In this document: positions 55,620 to 64,000 of the stretch, piece by piece | Position numbering within the stretch: the first letter of the stretch is position 1 | Layout of the letters: each line of letters opens with the position of its first letter | Assembly: GCF_025790165.1 (NCBI RefSeq) | Contig: NZ_CP094970.1 | Location: 3,906,001 to 3,970,000 of the forward strand | DNA length: 64,000 bases | From: Solicola gregarius | GTDB lineage: Bacteria > Actinomycetota > Actinomycetes > Propionibacteriales > Nocardioidaceae | Direction: 5' to 3' | The notes under the pieces: generated by a model | Seen by the model: the letters and a program-made list of their open reading frames with translations, nothing else | The model's database searches: none | What the model was told of the DNA's origin: nothing | Program-made: the position numbers and the translations under genes

Positions 55620-58600
55620 ATGAGGACACGTCGGCTGGGCATCGTCGTCACGCTCGCGCTCACTCTCACCTTCGTCCTCGCCCCGAGCTCATCGGGCGCG
55701 ACCGCACCGGGCGGCGGCGTACGCGCGTATGCGCTGACGAGCGACCACCTGACCAAACCGCTTGGAATCGACGACCGCGCTCCCTCGTTCGGCTGGAAGC
55801 TCAGGTCGACCAAGCGATCGCAGGCGCAGAGCGCGTACCGCGTTCTGGTCGCGTCCAGCAGGTCCGCGCTCGCGCGTGACGACGGGGACATGTGGGACTC
55901 CGGCAAGGTGGAGTCATCCGAGTCCTTGCAGGTCACCTACGAAGGCAGCCCCCTCGAATCCCGACACCGCTACTACTGGAAGGTGATGGTCTGGGACGCC
56001 TCCGGTGCCGCGGCCGGTTGGAGCGCGCCGAGCTGGTTCGAGACCGGTTTGCTGAATGCCGACGACTGGTCGGCGAAGTGGATCGCGCACGACACCGAGC
56101 TCCCGCTTCCGACGTCCAACAACCAGCAGAACGATCCCGCGTCGCTGCGTTCGGACCACACGCTCGGCCAGTCGTTGACCACAGACCGCCCGTTCGACTC
56201 AGTCGGCGGCAGCTTCCCGACGTGGAGCACGAACGACTCCGACTTCACGCTGACGCTGCGCCGCGGTGGCCCCGACGGCGAGGTCGTCGCCGAGAAGCGC
56301 GAGGCCGACCACCCCGACAACAGCTGGGCAGACCTGAAGCTCGACAGTCCAGCGCCCGCCGGTGACTACTACCTGGAGATGTCCGATCTGGAGGGCACTG
56401 CCGGGTGGTGGAGCCACACCGACGACGTCTACTCCGAGGGGCAGGCGTACGCCGACGGCGAGCCCGTCGCGGGTGACCGGACCATCCGTTGGAACCCCAC
56501 AACTGAGGCGAACGCGGAGCTGACCTCCCAGCTCCGTACGACGTTCGACGCCACCAAGCGGGTGAAGTCGGCGCGGCTGTACTCGACGGCTCTCGGCATC
56601 TACGACGTTGCCATCAACGGCCATGAGGTCGCAGACGACCGGTGGGCGCCGGGCTGGACCGACTACGACAAGCGCACCCCGTACCAGACGTACGACGTGA
56701 CCTCGTTGGTCAAGAAGGGCGCGAACGCACTCGGGGCGCGACTCTCCACCGGCTGGTATGCGGGCAAGATCGCGATCTTCGGTCCGAACCTGTACGGCAA
56801 GATCCCCGGCCTGCTCACCCAGCTCGAGATCACGTACACCGATGGCTCCACGCAGCGCGTCGTCTCGGACACCTCGTGGAAGAGCACCGCCGGCCCGGTG
56901 ACACACGCCGACATCCTGGACGGCGAGGAGTACGACGCGCGCCGAGAGACGCCCGGCTGGGGCAAGGTCGGCTACGACGACGGTGACTGGGCGCCGGTGG
57001 TCGAGAAGACCGATGCAGACACGAAGCTCGTCGCGCAGTCCGCTCCGCCGGTTACGGTGACGCAGAAGATGCCGGTCAAGAAGATCACCGAGCCGACACC
57101 AGACACGTACGTCCTCGACCTCGGGCAGAACCTCGTCGGCACCGTCAGCCTCTCTCTTCGCGGCATGAAGTCGGGCCAGAAGGTCCGGCTTCGCTATGGC
57201 GAGGAGGTGAACCCCGACGGCACGCTGTACACCGAGAACCTGCGTAGCGCGCGAGCGACCGATTACTACACGGCGCGCGGACGCGGAGTGGAGACGTACG
57301 AGCCGCGCTACACCTTCCACGGCTTCCGGTACGTCGAGCTGACCGGCCTGCGACACAAGCCGTCCAAGCGCGACTTGGTCGGCAAGGTGCTCGGCACGGA
57401 CGCGCCGATGTCCGGCAGTTTCGAGACCTCCGACCCGATGCTCAACCAGCTGCAGAGCAACATCGTCTGGTCGCAGCGCGGCAACTTCCTCAGCGTGCCG
57501 ACCGACTGCCCGCAGCGCGACGAGCGGATGGGCTGGACCGGAGACATCAACGTCTTCGCGCCGACGGCGGCGTTCAACATGGACGTCTCGACGTTCCTCG
57601 GTGACAAATGGCTGCAGGACCTCCGCGACGCGCAGCGTCCGGACGGCGCCGTGACCGACGTGGTCCCGTACGTGCCGGTGGTCGGAGCGGGCAACGCCGG
57701 CTGGGGCGACGCCGCCGTCACCGTGCCGTACACGGTCTGGCAGGCGTACGGCGACACGTCGGTGATCGAGGAGAGCTACGACTCGATGACAGCCTGGGTG
57801 GCGTACCTGAAGAAGAACAGCGACGGGCTCATCCGGCCCGATGCCGGATACGGCGATTGGCTCAACCTCGACGACAACACCCCGCGCGACCTGATCGGCA
57901 CGGCCTACTTCGCACACGTCACGAAGCAGCTGTCGGAGATGGCCGCAGCGATCGGCGAGGACGACGATGCCGAGACGTACGCGGCGCTCGCCGATGACGT
58001 CCGCGACGCGTTCGTCGAGAAGTACGTCGGTGACGACGGCGCGCTGCCAGGTGATGCACAGGCCGGTTATGTACTTGCGCTTTCGTTCGAGCTGATGCCC
58101 GACGATCTGGTGGACGTGGCCGCCGACAAGCTGGTCGCGAACCTCGAGCGGCACGACTGGCACCTCGCCACCGGCTTCCTCGGGACGCCTGACCTGCTGC
58201 CTGTGCTCACCCGGACCGGCCACACCGATGTGGCCTACCAGCTGATCAATCAGAAGACGTACCCGTCCTGGGGGTACGAGGTCGAGAAGGGCGCGACCAC
58301 GATCTGGGAGCGCTGGGACTCGATCAAGCCCGACGGCAGCTTCGGCGACGTCAGCATGAACTCGTTCAACCACTATGCGTACGGCGCGGTCGGCAACTGG
58401 ATGTACCAGACGATCGGCGGCATCCAGCCCGACCCGTCGGCGCCCGGTTACGAGCACTTCACGATCGCGCCGCATCCCGGCGGCGGGCTCGATCACGCAG
58501 AGGCGTCGTACGAATCCGGCTACGGCACCATCGGCTCGCAGTGGGCGCGCAGACACGGCCGCCTGATGCTCGAGGTCCGGGTGCCGGTCGGCTCTACGGC

Positions 58601-58760
58601 GACCGTTCGGATTCCCGCAACGAGCGTCGACGCAGTCACTGAGCGAGGGCGTCCGGTGGCCCAGGCCGAGGGCGTGAGCGACCTGCGCGTCGAGGACGGC
58701 ACCGTTGTCGGCGAGCTCGGCTCGGGGACGTACCGGTTCACCGTGAAGGAGGACGCATGA
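55620..58760 (+). CDS. Secreted GH78 alpha-L-rhamnosidase
   Basis: The 1046-residue protein starts at ATG 55620 (GAAGGGAC upstream) with a signal peptide (RTRRLGIVVTLALTLTFVL). It then has the rhamnosidase N-terminal beta domains (PLGIDDRAPSFGWKLRS; WTDYDKRTPYQTYDVTSLV) and the alpha/alpha barrel. The catalytic acid region is PTDCPQRDERMGWTGD (about residue 634), and the likely base Glu is in TTIWERWDSIKPDG (about 897). A C-terminal beta-sandwich follows. It releases terminal L-rhamnose from plant glycosides or rhamnogalacturonan. The stop overlaps the start of the GH106 gene (ATGA), so the two are made together. Confidence 0.9.
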   Translation: MRTRRLGIVVTLALTLTFVLAPSSSGATAPGGGVRAYALTSDHLTKPLGIDDRAPSFGWKLRSTKRSQAQSAYRVLVASSRSALARDDGDMWDSGKVESSESLQVTYEGSPLESRHRYYWKVMVWDASGAAAGWSAPSWFETGLLNADDWSAKWIAHDTELPLPTSNNQQNDPASLRSDHTLGQSLTTDRPFDSVGGSFPTWSTNDSDFTLTLRRGGPDGEVVAEKREADHPDNSWADLKLDSPAPAGDYYLEMSDLEGTAGWWSHTDDVYSEGQAYADGEPVAGDRTIRWNPTTEANAELTSQLRTTFDATKRVKSARLYSTALGIYDVAINGHEVADDRWAPGWTDYDKRTPYQTYDVTSLVKKGANALGARLSTGWYAGKIAIFGPNLYGKIPGLLTQLEITYTDGSTQRVVSDTSWKSTAGPVTHADILDGEEYDARRETPGWGKVGYDDGDWAPVVEKTDADTKLVAQSAPPVTVTQKMPVKKITEPTPDTYVLDLGQNLVGTVSLSLRGMKSGQKVRLRYGEEVNPDGTLYTENLRSARATDYYTARGRGVETYEPRYTFHGFRYVELTGLRHKPSKRDLVGKVLGTDAPMSGSFETSDPMLNQLQSNIVWSQRGNFLSVPTDCPQRDERMGWTGDINVFAPTAAFNMDVSTFLGDKWLQDLRDAQRPDGAVTDVVPYVPVVGAGNAGWGDAAVTVPYTVWQAYGDTSVIEESYDSMTAWVAYLKKNSDGLIRPDAGYGDWLNLDDNTPRDLIGTAYFAHVTKQLSEMAAAIGEDDDAETYAALADDVRDAFVEKYVGDDGALPGDAQAGYVLALSFELMPDDLVDVAADKLVANLERHDWHLATGFLGTPDLLPVLTRTGHTDVAYQLINQKTYPSWGYEVEKGATTIWERWDSIKPDGSFGDVSMNSFNHYAYGAVGNWMYQTIGGIQPDPSAPGYEHFTIAPHPGGGLDHAEASYESGYGTIGSQWARRHGRLMLEVRVPVGSTATVRIPATSVDAVTERGRPVAQAEGVSDLRVEDGTVVGELGSGTYRFTVKEDA

Positions 58761-61700
58761 AGTGGCAGTCAACCACCTGGACCAGCCGTGCGGTGGTGGC
58801 CGCCGCCGCCGGAGCCCTGACCATCGGTCTGGCCGGAGCCGTGGACGCCACGCCGGCCGCCCCGGCGGCAGCGTCATCAAACGAGCCCGCCTGGGATGAC
58901 GCGACCGGCCGTCTCGACCCCGCCGCGTTCGCCGATCCGCCGTCCACCGACCGGCCGCACGCGTTCTGGTTCTGGAACGGCAAGCTCACCGAGAAGGAGC
59001 TGGAGCGTCAGCTCGACGAGATGCAGAGCAACGGGGTGGAGCAGTTCTTCATCCATCCGCGCCAGGGTCTCGGAGGCGAGTTCGGCAAGACGGAGAACGA
59101 CTACTACCTGTCGAAGGACTACTTCGACAAGGTCGGGTTTGTCCTCGAGGAGGCGCGCAGTCGCGGGATGAAGGCGTGGCTGTACGACGACCTCAACTGG
59201 CCTAGCGGCTTCGCCGGCGGGCGTACCGTCCGCGGCGGCATCGTCGACGGGCGCTCGGTCGACGCCGACCTCGGCTACGTTCCTTGGTACCTCGCCCCGA
59301 CCGCGCATGACGTCGAGGGCGGCACCACGTACGACGAAGACGTTCCCGGAAGTGGCAACGAAGCAACGAACGATGCCGATGGTCCGAAGCCCGAGCTGGT
59401 GGCCACGCTCGCCGCCCGTAAGGCGGCCGACGGATCCTGTGTGACCGACGGTGACGCCCGCGGCGTGCGCCTCGACGGTTCGACAACCGTCGAGTTGACC
59501 GACCAGATCAAGGACGGGCACCTGACCTGGGAGGCCCCGGACGGCGACTGGTGCCTGGTGCACCTCGTGCAGCGCCCGCTGAAGAACTATCACCCGGACC
59601 TCGAGCCGGATGAGCCGTACGTCGACATGCTGAACCCCGATGCGACCGAGAAGTTCATCGACATCACGCACGAGACGTACGCCAAGCGGTTCGGGCCGCA
59701 GTTCGGGTCGACGATCCAGGGCATCTTCAACGACGAGCCGGGCTTCTACAACAACTTCCCGGACGGACGCGGCGGTGCCGATTCGCGCGGGTCGATCCCG
59801 TGGACCCCAGGATTCCGGGCGTACCTCAGCAAGAACGCTGGGTACGACCTGACGAAGGACCTCCTCGGTGTCTGGTACGACGCCGGAGACGCGACGACGA
59901 AGGCGCGCGTCGACTACTACGACGCATTGTCCGATCGCTACAACGAAGCGCACACCGAGCCCCTCGCCGACTGGGCCGAGGACCACGACATCGCGTTGAT
60001 CTCAAACCCGCTCGTCGAGGAGGACCTCGGCAGCCACAAGCTGATCCAGGGCGGCAGCTGGTTCGAGATGAGCAAGCACTACCAACTGCCCGGCATGGAT
60101 CTGATCGGCGGACTCAACACGGGCGCGATCACGCCGAAGCTCAACTCGTCGGTCGCCCACATCTTCGGGCGGAAACGCAACCTGGCCGAGACGTTCGGTG
60201 CGTTCGGCTGGGACCTCTCGATGGAGGAGATGAAACGCACCGTCAGCTGGGAGGCCGCCGGCGGCGTCGACCTGATCGACAACCACGCCTTCTACTACTC
60301 GATCGACGGCAAACGGGCGTCGGAGTCGCCACCGAGCCAGTTCGACCAGAACACGTTCTGGCCCCGGTTCTCGCAGTACGCGAATCTCGTTGGACGGCTC
60401 ACCGAGCCCGCGCGCGGTGCGAAGCCGGTGAACCCGGTCGGTGTTCTCTACCCGAGCTCGTCGGTGATGGCCGCCGGTACGCCATGGGATGTCCGCGGCT
60501 TCGCGGGCAACGGGCCGGCGCTGGGGCCGGTCGACGACTCGTGGAAGGGCACGTCCAACGATCTGCTCGAGGCGCAGCTCGACTTCGACTACCTCGACGA
60601 GCTGGCCCTGGCCGGTGACGAGGACCTCGACGTGGACCTGCGCGTACGCAACGGTGCGCTTGCGCTGCGCGATCAGCGCTGGCAGGCCGTCGTGGTGCCT
60701 CGTACGTCGGTGCTGTCGCTCGACGCCGTCCGTACTCTGGAGAGGCTCGTTGCCGGCGGTGGCACCGTCGTCGCGGTGGACGGCTTGGCGACGCACGAAG
60801 CGTCCGGACGCGACTCCGCACTGCGTACTCGGCTGAAGGCGCTGTTCGGCACCGACCCGTCCGACCCCGTTGCGTCCAAGCGCCGGCACGGACGCAACGG
60901 ACTGGCGGCGTACCTGCCGGATCGGTCTGGCCTCGCCGACTTGGTTCACGAGCGCGTGACGCCCGGCGTGACGCTCGACAATGCGCCCGACGTCCGGGTG
61001 CGCCACGTCAAGCGCAAGGCAGATGACGCGTTCCTGGTCGTGAACCTCTCCGGGAAGGAGGAGCGGACCACGGCGCGCTTCGACGCCTCGGCGACGCCGG
61101 AGTTCTGGGATCCCGAGACGGGAACGACCAAGATCGCCCCGGTGTTCAGGCGTAGCGGCGGCCGTACGGTCGTCCCGCTGACGCTCGCCCCGTACGAGGC
61201 GCGCTGGGTGACATTCCGGCCGGGAGCGCACCCGCCGGGGAAGGTCGCGCACCTGACGGCGACGAATGCGGTCCCGGGGTCGATCAAGGCCTCCCGCGGT
61301 GAACTTCGGGCGACCCTGATCGCGGACAAGCCCGGCGAGGTCTACGCGCGGGGTGAGTTCCGCGGGCACTCCTACGGCGCGGTGACGACGGTCGACGACC
61401 CACTGGAGCCACTCGCGCTCGACGGCGACTGGGATTTCCGGTTCGACGACGACTCTGCTGGAGAAACGGTTTCGCGGCCGCTGGGGTCATGGACGGCCCT
61501 CGACGCGAAGTACTCAGGCTCCGGTACCTATACGAAGCGGTTCACGGTGCCCGAGGGCTTCCTCGCCAAGGGGCGGCGTGCGCAGCTCGACCTCGGGCGC
61601 GTACGCGAGCTCGCCGACGTCACTGTGAACGGCAAGCACGCCGATGCGCTCGACTGGACGCCCTACGTGGTCGACGTCACCGACCTCCTTCGCGAGGGCG

Positions 61701-62563
61701 AGAACGTCGTCGAGGTGACGGTGACCAACACCCCGTCCAACGAGATCGAGGGACGTGACAACCCGTCCGGGCTCCTCGGCCCGGTCGCGGTGCGACCGCA
61801 GCGCGAGGTGAAGCTCGAGCTCGCCGAGGACACGGAGGTGAGATCGATCGACCTCACTTTGGAGCCACGGTCTGCGACGGTTCTGCCGGGACACCCCGTC
61901 ACGTTCACGGCCACGGTCGACGGAATCGCACCCGCGGATCTCGAGGCGTCGCTGGCGACGATGGTTCCCGACGGATGGAAGGCTGATCCCGCGTCGGTCG
62001 ACATCTCCGTGCCCTCGAACGGAGCGCAGGTCAGCACCACCGTCGACGTCGTCGTGACACCACCGGCAGACGCTCCCGAAGGCTCGACATCGGTCGACTT
62101 CAGGCTGACCGGCGCCGACGGGCGTACGATCACGCGCACCACGACGGTCAAGGTCGCCAATGCGTACGCCGCCTGGGAGTTCGACACCGAAGGCGATACA
62201 GAGGGCTGGAGCGCTGAGAACCAGATCGAGGATCTCACCGCGTCAGACGGCGCACTGCGGTTCCGCTCTGTCGGCGGCGACCCGTATCTGGTTGGTCCGA
62301 AGGTGTCCGTCCCGTTGACCGACGGCGTCACGGTGGAGATCGTGATGTCATCGTCGGTCGGCGGCAGCGGTCAGCTGTTCTGGGCCACCACGGACGGCGG
62401 TTTCGCCGAGGCCCGCAGCGGGCGGTTCACTGTCGAGTCAGGGAAACAGCGGACGTACCGAGTGGAGGTCTCCGGTGAGGACGCGTCGCTGACCAGACTC
62501 CGGCTGGACCCGCTCACCAGCACGGGTGATGTCGCGATCGACGCCGTACGCATCGTCCCCTAG
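58757..62563 (+). CDS. Secreted GH106 alpha-L-rhamnosidase-like protein
   Basis: The 1268-residue protein has a signal peptide (TSRAVVAAAAGALTIGLAGA). It has a GH106-type N-terminal catalytic region: RPHAFWFWNGKLTEKELERQ, MQSNGVEQFFIHPRQGLGG, and AWLYDDLNWPSGFAGG, followed by FGSTIQGIFNDEPGFYNNF. The Asp/Glu of this last segment probably bind or catalyse. Further beta domains follow, with a C-terminal CBM-like sandwich (AWEFDTEGDTEGWSAENQIED to the end). It is coupled to GH78 (ATGA overlap). The two families are mechanistically different, so the pair may attack different rhamnosyl linkages in one substrate. Confidence 0.88.
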   Translation: MKWQSTTWTSRAVVAAAAGALTIGLAGAVDATPAAPAAASSNEPAWDDATGRLDPAAFADPPSTDRPHAFWFWNGKLTEKELERQLDEMQSNGVEQFFIHPRQGLGGEFGKTENDYYLSKDYFDKVGFVLEEARSRGMKAWLYDDLNWPSGFAGGRTVRGGIVDGRSVDADLGYVPWYLAPTAHDVEGGTTYDEDVPGSGNEATNDADGPKPELVATLAARKAADGSCVTDGDARGVRLDGSTTVELTDQIKDGHLTWEAPDGDWCLVHLVQRPLKNYHPDLEPDEPYVDMLNPDATEKFIDITHETYAKRFGPQFGSTIQGIFNDEPGFYNNFPDGRGGADSRGSIPWTPGFRAYLSKNAGYDLTKDLLGVWYDAGDATTKARVDYYDALSDRYNEAHTEPLADWAEDHDIALISNPLVEEDLGSHKLIQGGSWFEMSKHYQLPGMDLIGGLNTGAITPKLNSSVAHIFGRKRNLAETFGAFGWDLSMEEMKRTVSWEAAGGVDLIDNHAFYYSIDGKRASESPPSQFDQNTFWPRFSQYANLVGRLTEPARGAKPVNPVGVLYPSSSVMAAGTPWDVRGFAGNGPALGPVDDSWKGTSNDLLEAQLDFDYLDELALAGDEDLDVDLRVRNGALALRDQRWQAVVVPRTSVLSLDAVRTLERLVAGGGTVVAVDGLATHEASGRDSALRTRLKALFGTDPSDPVASKRRHGRNGLAAYLPDRSGLADLVHERVTPGVTLDNAPDVRVRHVKRKADDAFLVVNLSGKEERTTARFDASATPEFWDPETGTTKIAPVFRRSGGRTVVPLTLAPYEARWVTFRPGAHPPGKVAHLTATNAVPGSIKASRGELRATLIADKPGEVYARGEFRGHSYGAVTTVDDPLEPLALDGDWDFRFDDDSAGETVSRPLGSWTALDAKYSGSGTYTKRFTVPEGFLAKGRRAQLDLGRVRELADVTVNGKHADALDWTPYVVDVTDLLREGENVVEVTVTNTPSNEIEGRDNPSGLLGPVAVRPQREVKLELAEDTEVRSIDLTLEPRSATVLPGHPVTFTATVDGIAPADLEASLATMVPDGWKADPASVDISVPSNGAQVSTTVDVVVTPPADAPEGSTSVDFRLTGADGRTITRTTTVKVANAYAAWEFDTEGDTEGWSAENQIEDLTASDGALRFRSVGGDPYLVGPKVSVPLTDGVTVEIVMSSSVGGSGQLFWATTDGGFAEARSGRFTVESGKQRTYRVEVSGEDASLTRLRLDPLTSTGDVAIDAVRIVP

Positions 62564-62915
<352 letters not shown>

Positions 62916-63584
62916 CTAGGTGGCGACGGGCTCCGGCACCGTACGCAGGTCGCGGAGGAGTCGGGCGATGTGTGCACGGCCGGCGGCCTCGGCTACTTCC
63001 GCGTCGCCGAGGCGGAGCGAGGCAAGGATGAGGCGGTGCTCGGAGAGCGCCTGCTGCATGCCGCCGGGGGAGCGGTGGGTTCGGTACATCCCCAGCCGGA
63101 CCTGTCCCTGCAGCAGATCGAGCGAGGAGGAGAGGCGGGAGTTCGCTGCGACGTCGCGGATCGCCGAGTGGAACGCGGAGTCGACCTCGTAGTGGCGCTC
63201 GACGTCGTTCGCCTCGACGGCCGAGGCGTGCTGGGTGACGAGCGAGTCGAGTCGATCGGCGTCTGCGTCGGTGAGCAGTGGCGCCGCGAGCCGGCACGCC
63301 AGGCCCTCGAGTACCTCGCGTAGCTGGTAGATCTCGACCAGGTCGTCCTCGGCCAGATCGGCCACGATCGCGCCTCGGTTCGGCGTCACGCTGGCCAAGC
63401 CCTCGTGGGCGATCCGCGCGATCGCCTCGCGCGCCGGGCTCCGGCTGATGCCGAGTCGCTCGGCCACGACCGGTACGGACAGCCGCGTACCCGGCCGCAG
63501 CTCGTGGGCGAGGATCGCGTCGCGCAGCGATACGTACGCGCGCTCGGCGAGTCCGACCTCGGAGTCGGTTCCGATCTGGGTCAT
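62916..63584 (-). CDS. GntR-family regulator, FCD subfamily (second in window)
   Basis: The 222-residue protein has the winged helix AERAYVSLRDAILAHELRPGTRLSVPVVAERLGISRSPAREAIARIAHEGL and an FCD domain with likely metal ligands (EVDSAFHSAI, LSEHRLIL, GRAHIARLL). It is not closely similar to the first GntR protein, but shares its subfamily. It is divergent from an ABC-importer permease and probably controls uptake of an acid or sulfonate-like substrate. Boxes of the form TTACATGCAAG lie in the intergenic region. Confidence 0.88.
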   Translation of the reverse strand: MTQIGTDSEVGLAERAYVSLRDAILAHELRPGTRLSVPVVAERLGISRSPAREAIARIAHEGLASVTPNRGAIVADLAEDDLVEIYQLREVLEGLACRLAAPLLTDADADRLDSLVTQHASAVEANDVERHYEVDSAFHSAIRDVAANSRLSSSLDLLQGQVRLGMYRTHRSPGGMQQALSEHRLILASLRLGDAEVAEAAGRAHIARLLRDLRTVPEPVAT

Positions 63585-63832
63585 GGGCCCACTCCCTTGC
63601 TACATGCAATCTCTCCCGATTGAGTTCCAGCCTATCCTGCGAAGCGCTCCCGACGTGTGAGGTAGATCGCCTTGCATGCGGCCCTGTTGCTCATCGACGA
63701 TACTGTATAAAACAGACAGACTTAAATCTGTAACTTACATGCAAGTTCTGGCATAGTGGCGTGCACGCTCGTCGCCGAACAGGGGGCGGCGACGAGCGGG
63801 CCCGCACGGTAAGAGCGTTCAAGGGAGGTTTC
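63585..63832. promoter_or_regulatory. Divergent promoter region with GntR-type boxes and leader hairpin
   Basis: ACATGCAA at 63602-63609, CTTGCATG at 63671-63678 and the near-palindrome AACTTACATGCAAGTT at 63732-63747 repeat one motif. The segment around 63700-63735 is AT-rich and promoter-like. A perfect 11-bp stem (63767-63777/63787-63797) sits in the expected leader of the permease transcript. Confidence 0.6.
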
Positions 63833-64000
63833 ATGGCGCAGACCGTCTCGGCCCCGCCGGGTGTACGTACGCTCGCGCAACGCGCAGGTGGGGTCGGCGT
63901 GGCATCCAGGAAGGTCGCGCTGGGCACGCTCGGGTTCGTGTTCGCGATCGCCGTGTGGTGGCTTCTCGCAGAGATGGGTGTCGGCAATGGTCGGATACCC
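63833..64000 (+). CDS. ABC transporter permease, NitT/TauT type (5' part only)
   Basis: The first 56 residues are seen; the frame is open at the window edge. A short hydrophilic N-terminus is followed by a first transmembrane helix (VALGTLGFVFAIAVWWLLAEMG) and a GVGNGRIP segment. This matches the typical start of BPD-type permeases of the nitrate/sulfonate/taurine family (the WWxxA...RIPSP pattern). AAGGGAGG lies 6 bases before ATG 63833. It is divergent from the GntR regulator, and partner ATPase and substrate-binding genes are expected beyond 64000. Confidence 0.6.
   Translation, partial: MAQTVSAPPGVRTLAQRAGGVGVASRKVALGTLGFVFAIAVWWLLAEMGVGNGRIP

Noticed and set aside
56199-58880. An 893-codon open frame on the minus strand
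   Set aside because: It is antisense to the GH78 gene, has no recognisable domain and has skewed composition.

Overview
The window reads as chromosomal DNA of a high-GC actinobacterium. The codon third positions are G/C-rich, starts are often GTG, and genes are often coupled by ATGA/GTGA overlaps. The motif CGTACG/GTACGC is very frequent, which together with the gene content (SigK-RskA, NrdR-NrdJ, a DUF6318 lipoprotein, GH78/GH106 rhamnosidases) suggests Nocardioidaceae or another Propionibacteriales lineage. This placement is an inference from style and content. There is no rRNA, tRNA, CRISPR array, phage or intact transposase.

Layout. 0-5 kb: a SigK-type ECF sigma/anti-sigma pair, divergent from an FAD oxidoreductase as in the mycobacterial sigK region, then a large LuxR-family ATPase regulator. 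5-18 kb: a DHA2 exporter with a divergent HxlR regulator, an amidohydrolase, a two-component system, an FAD-linked oxidase, a class I amidotransferase, and an ECF sigma factor with a SnoaL-like tail, divergent from two coupled DHA2 exporters. 18-23 kb: two glycosyltransferases (one frameshifted) and two sulfotransferases, apparently for a sulfated surface glycan or glycolipid. 23-32 kb: an IclR-controlled catabolic operon (CoA-transferase, crotonase, thioesterase, TctCBA uptake system, L-2-hydroxyglutarate oxidase-like enzyme, FAH-family hydrolase). 31.9-36 kb: a DHA2 exporter/TetR pair with two visible operators, an atypical SDR, a frameshifted DapA-family lyase and a small inverted-repeat element.

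36-46 kb: secreted proteins and a lipoprotein, then nrdR-nrdJ behind tandem NrdR boxes, two regulators, an alpha/beta hydrolase and a GNAT acetyltransferase whose C-terminus looks replaced. 45.6-53 kb: a GntR-controlled operon combining a family III CoA-transferase, an ATP-dependent hydantoinase/oxoprolinase pair (HyuA/HyuB), an isochorismatase-fold amidase and an HMG-CoA-lyase-like aldolase. This combination is the best candidate for an undescribed catabolic pathway. 53.5-62.6 kb: a secreted rhamnoside-degrading locus (GH71/99-like protein divergent from GH78 and GH106 alpha-L-rhamnosidases). 62.9-64 kb: a second FCD-type GntR regulator, divergent from the start of an ABC importer permease.

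Three cross-cutting signals stand out. First, long, mostly perfect inverted repeats (15-23 bp arms) sit at or over gene 3' ends; they differ in sequence but share architecture, and one is echoed by a half-copy 11.5 kb away. Second, two genes are broken by an apparent extra G in a G run, which could be phase variation, recent decay or a homopolymer sequencing error. Third, most regulators have readable palindromic operators in the adjacent intergenic DNA, so several local circuits can be proposed directly from sequence.
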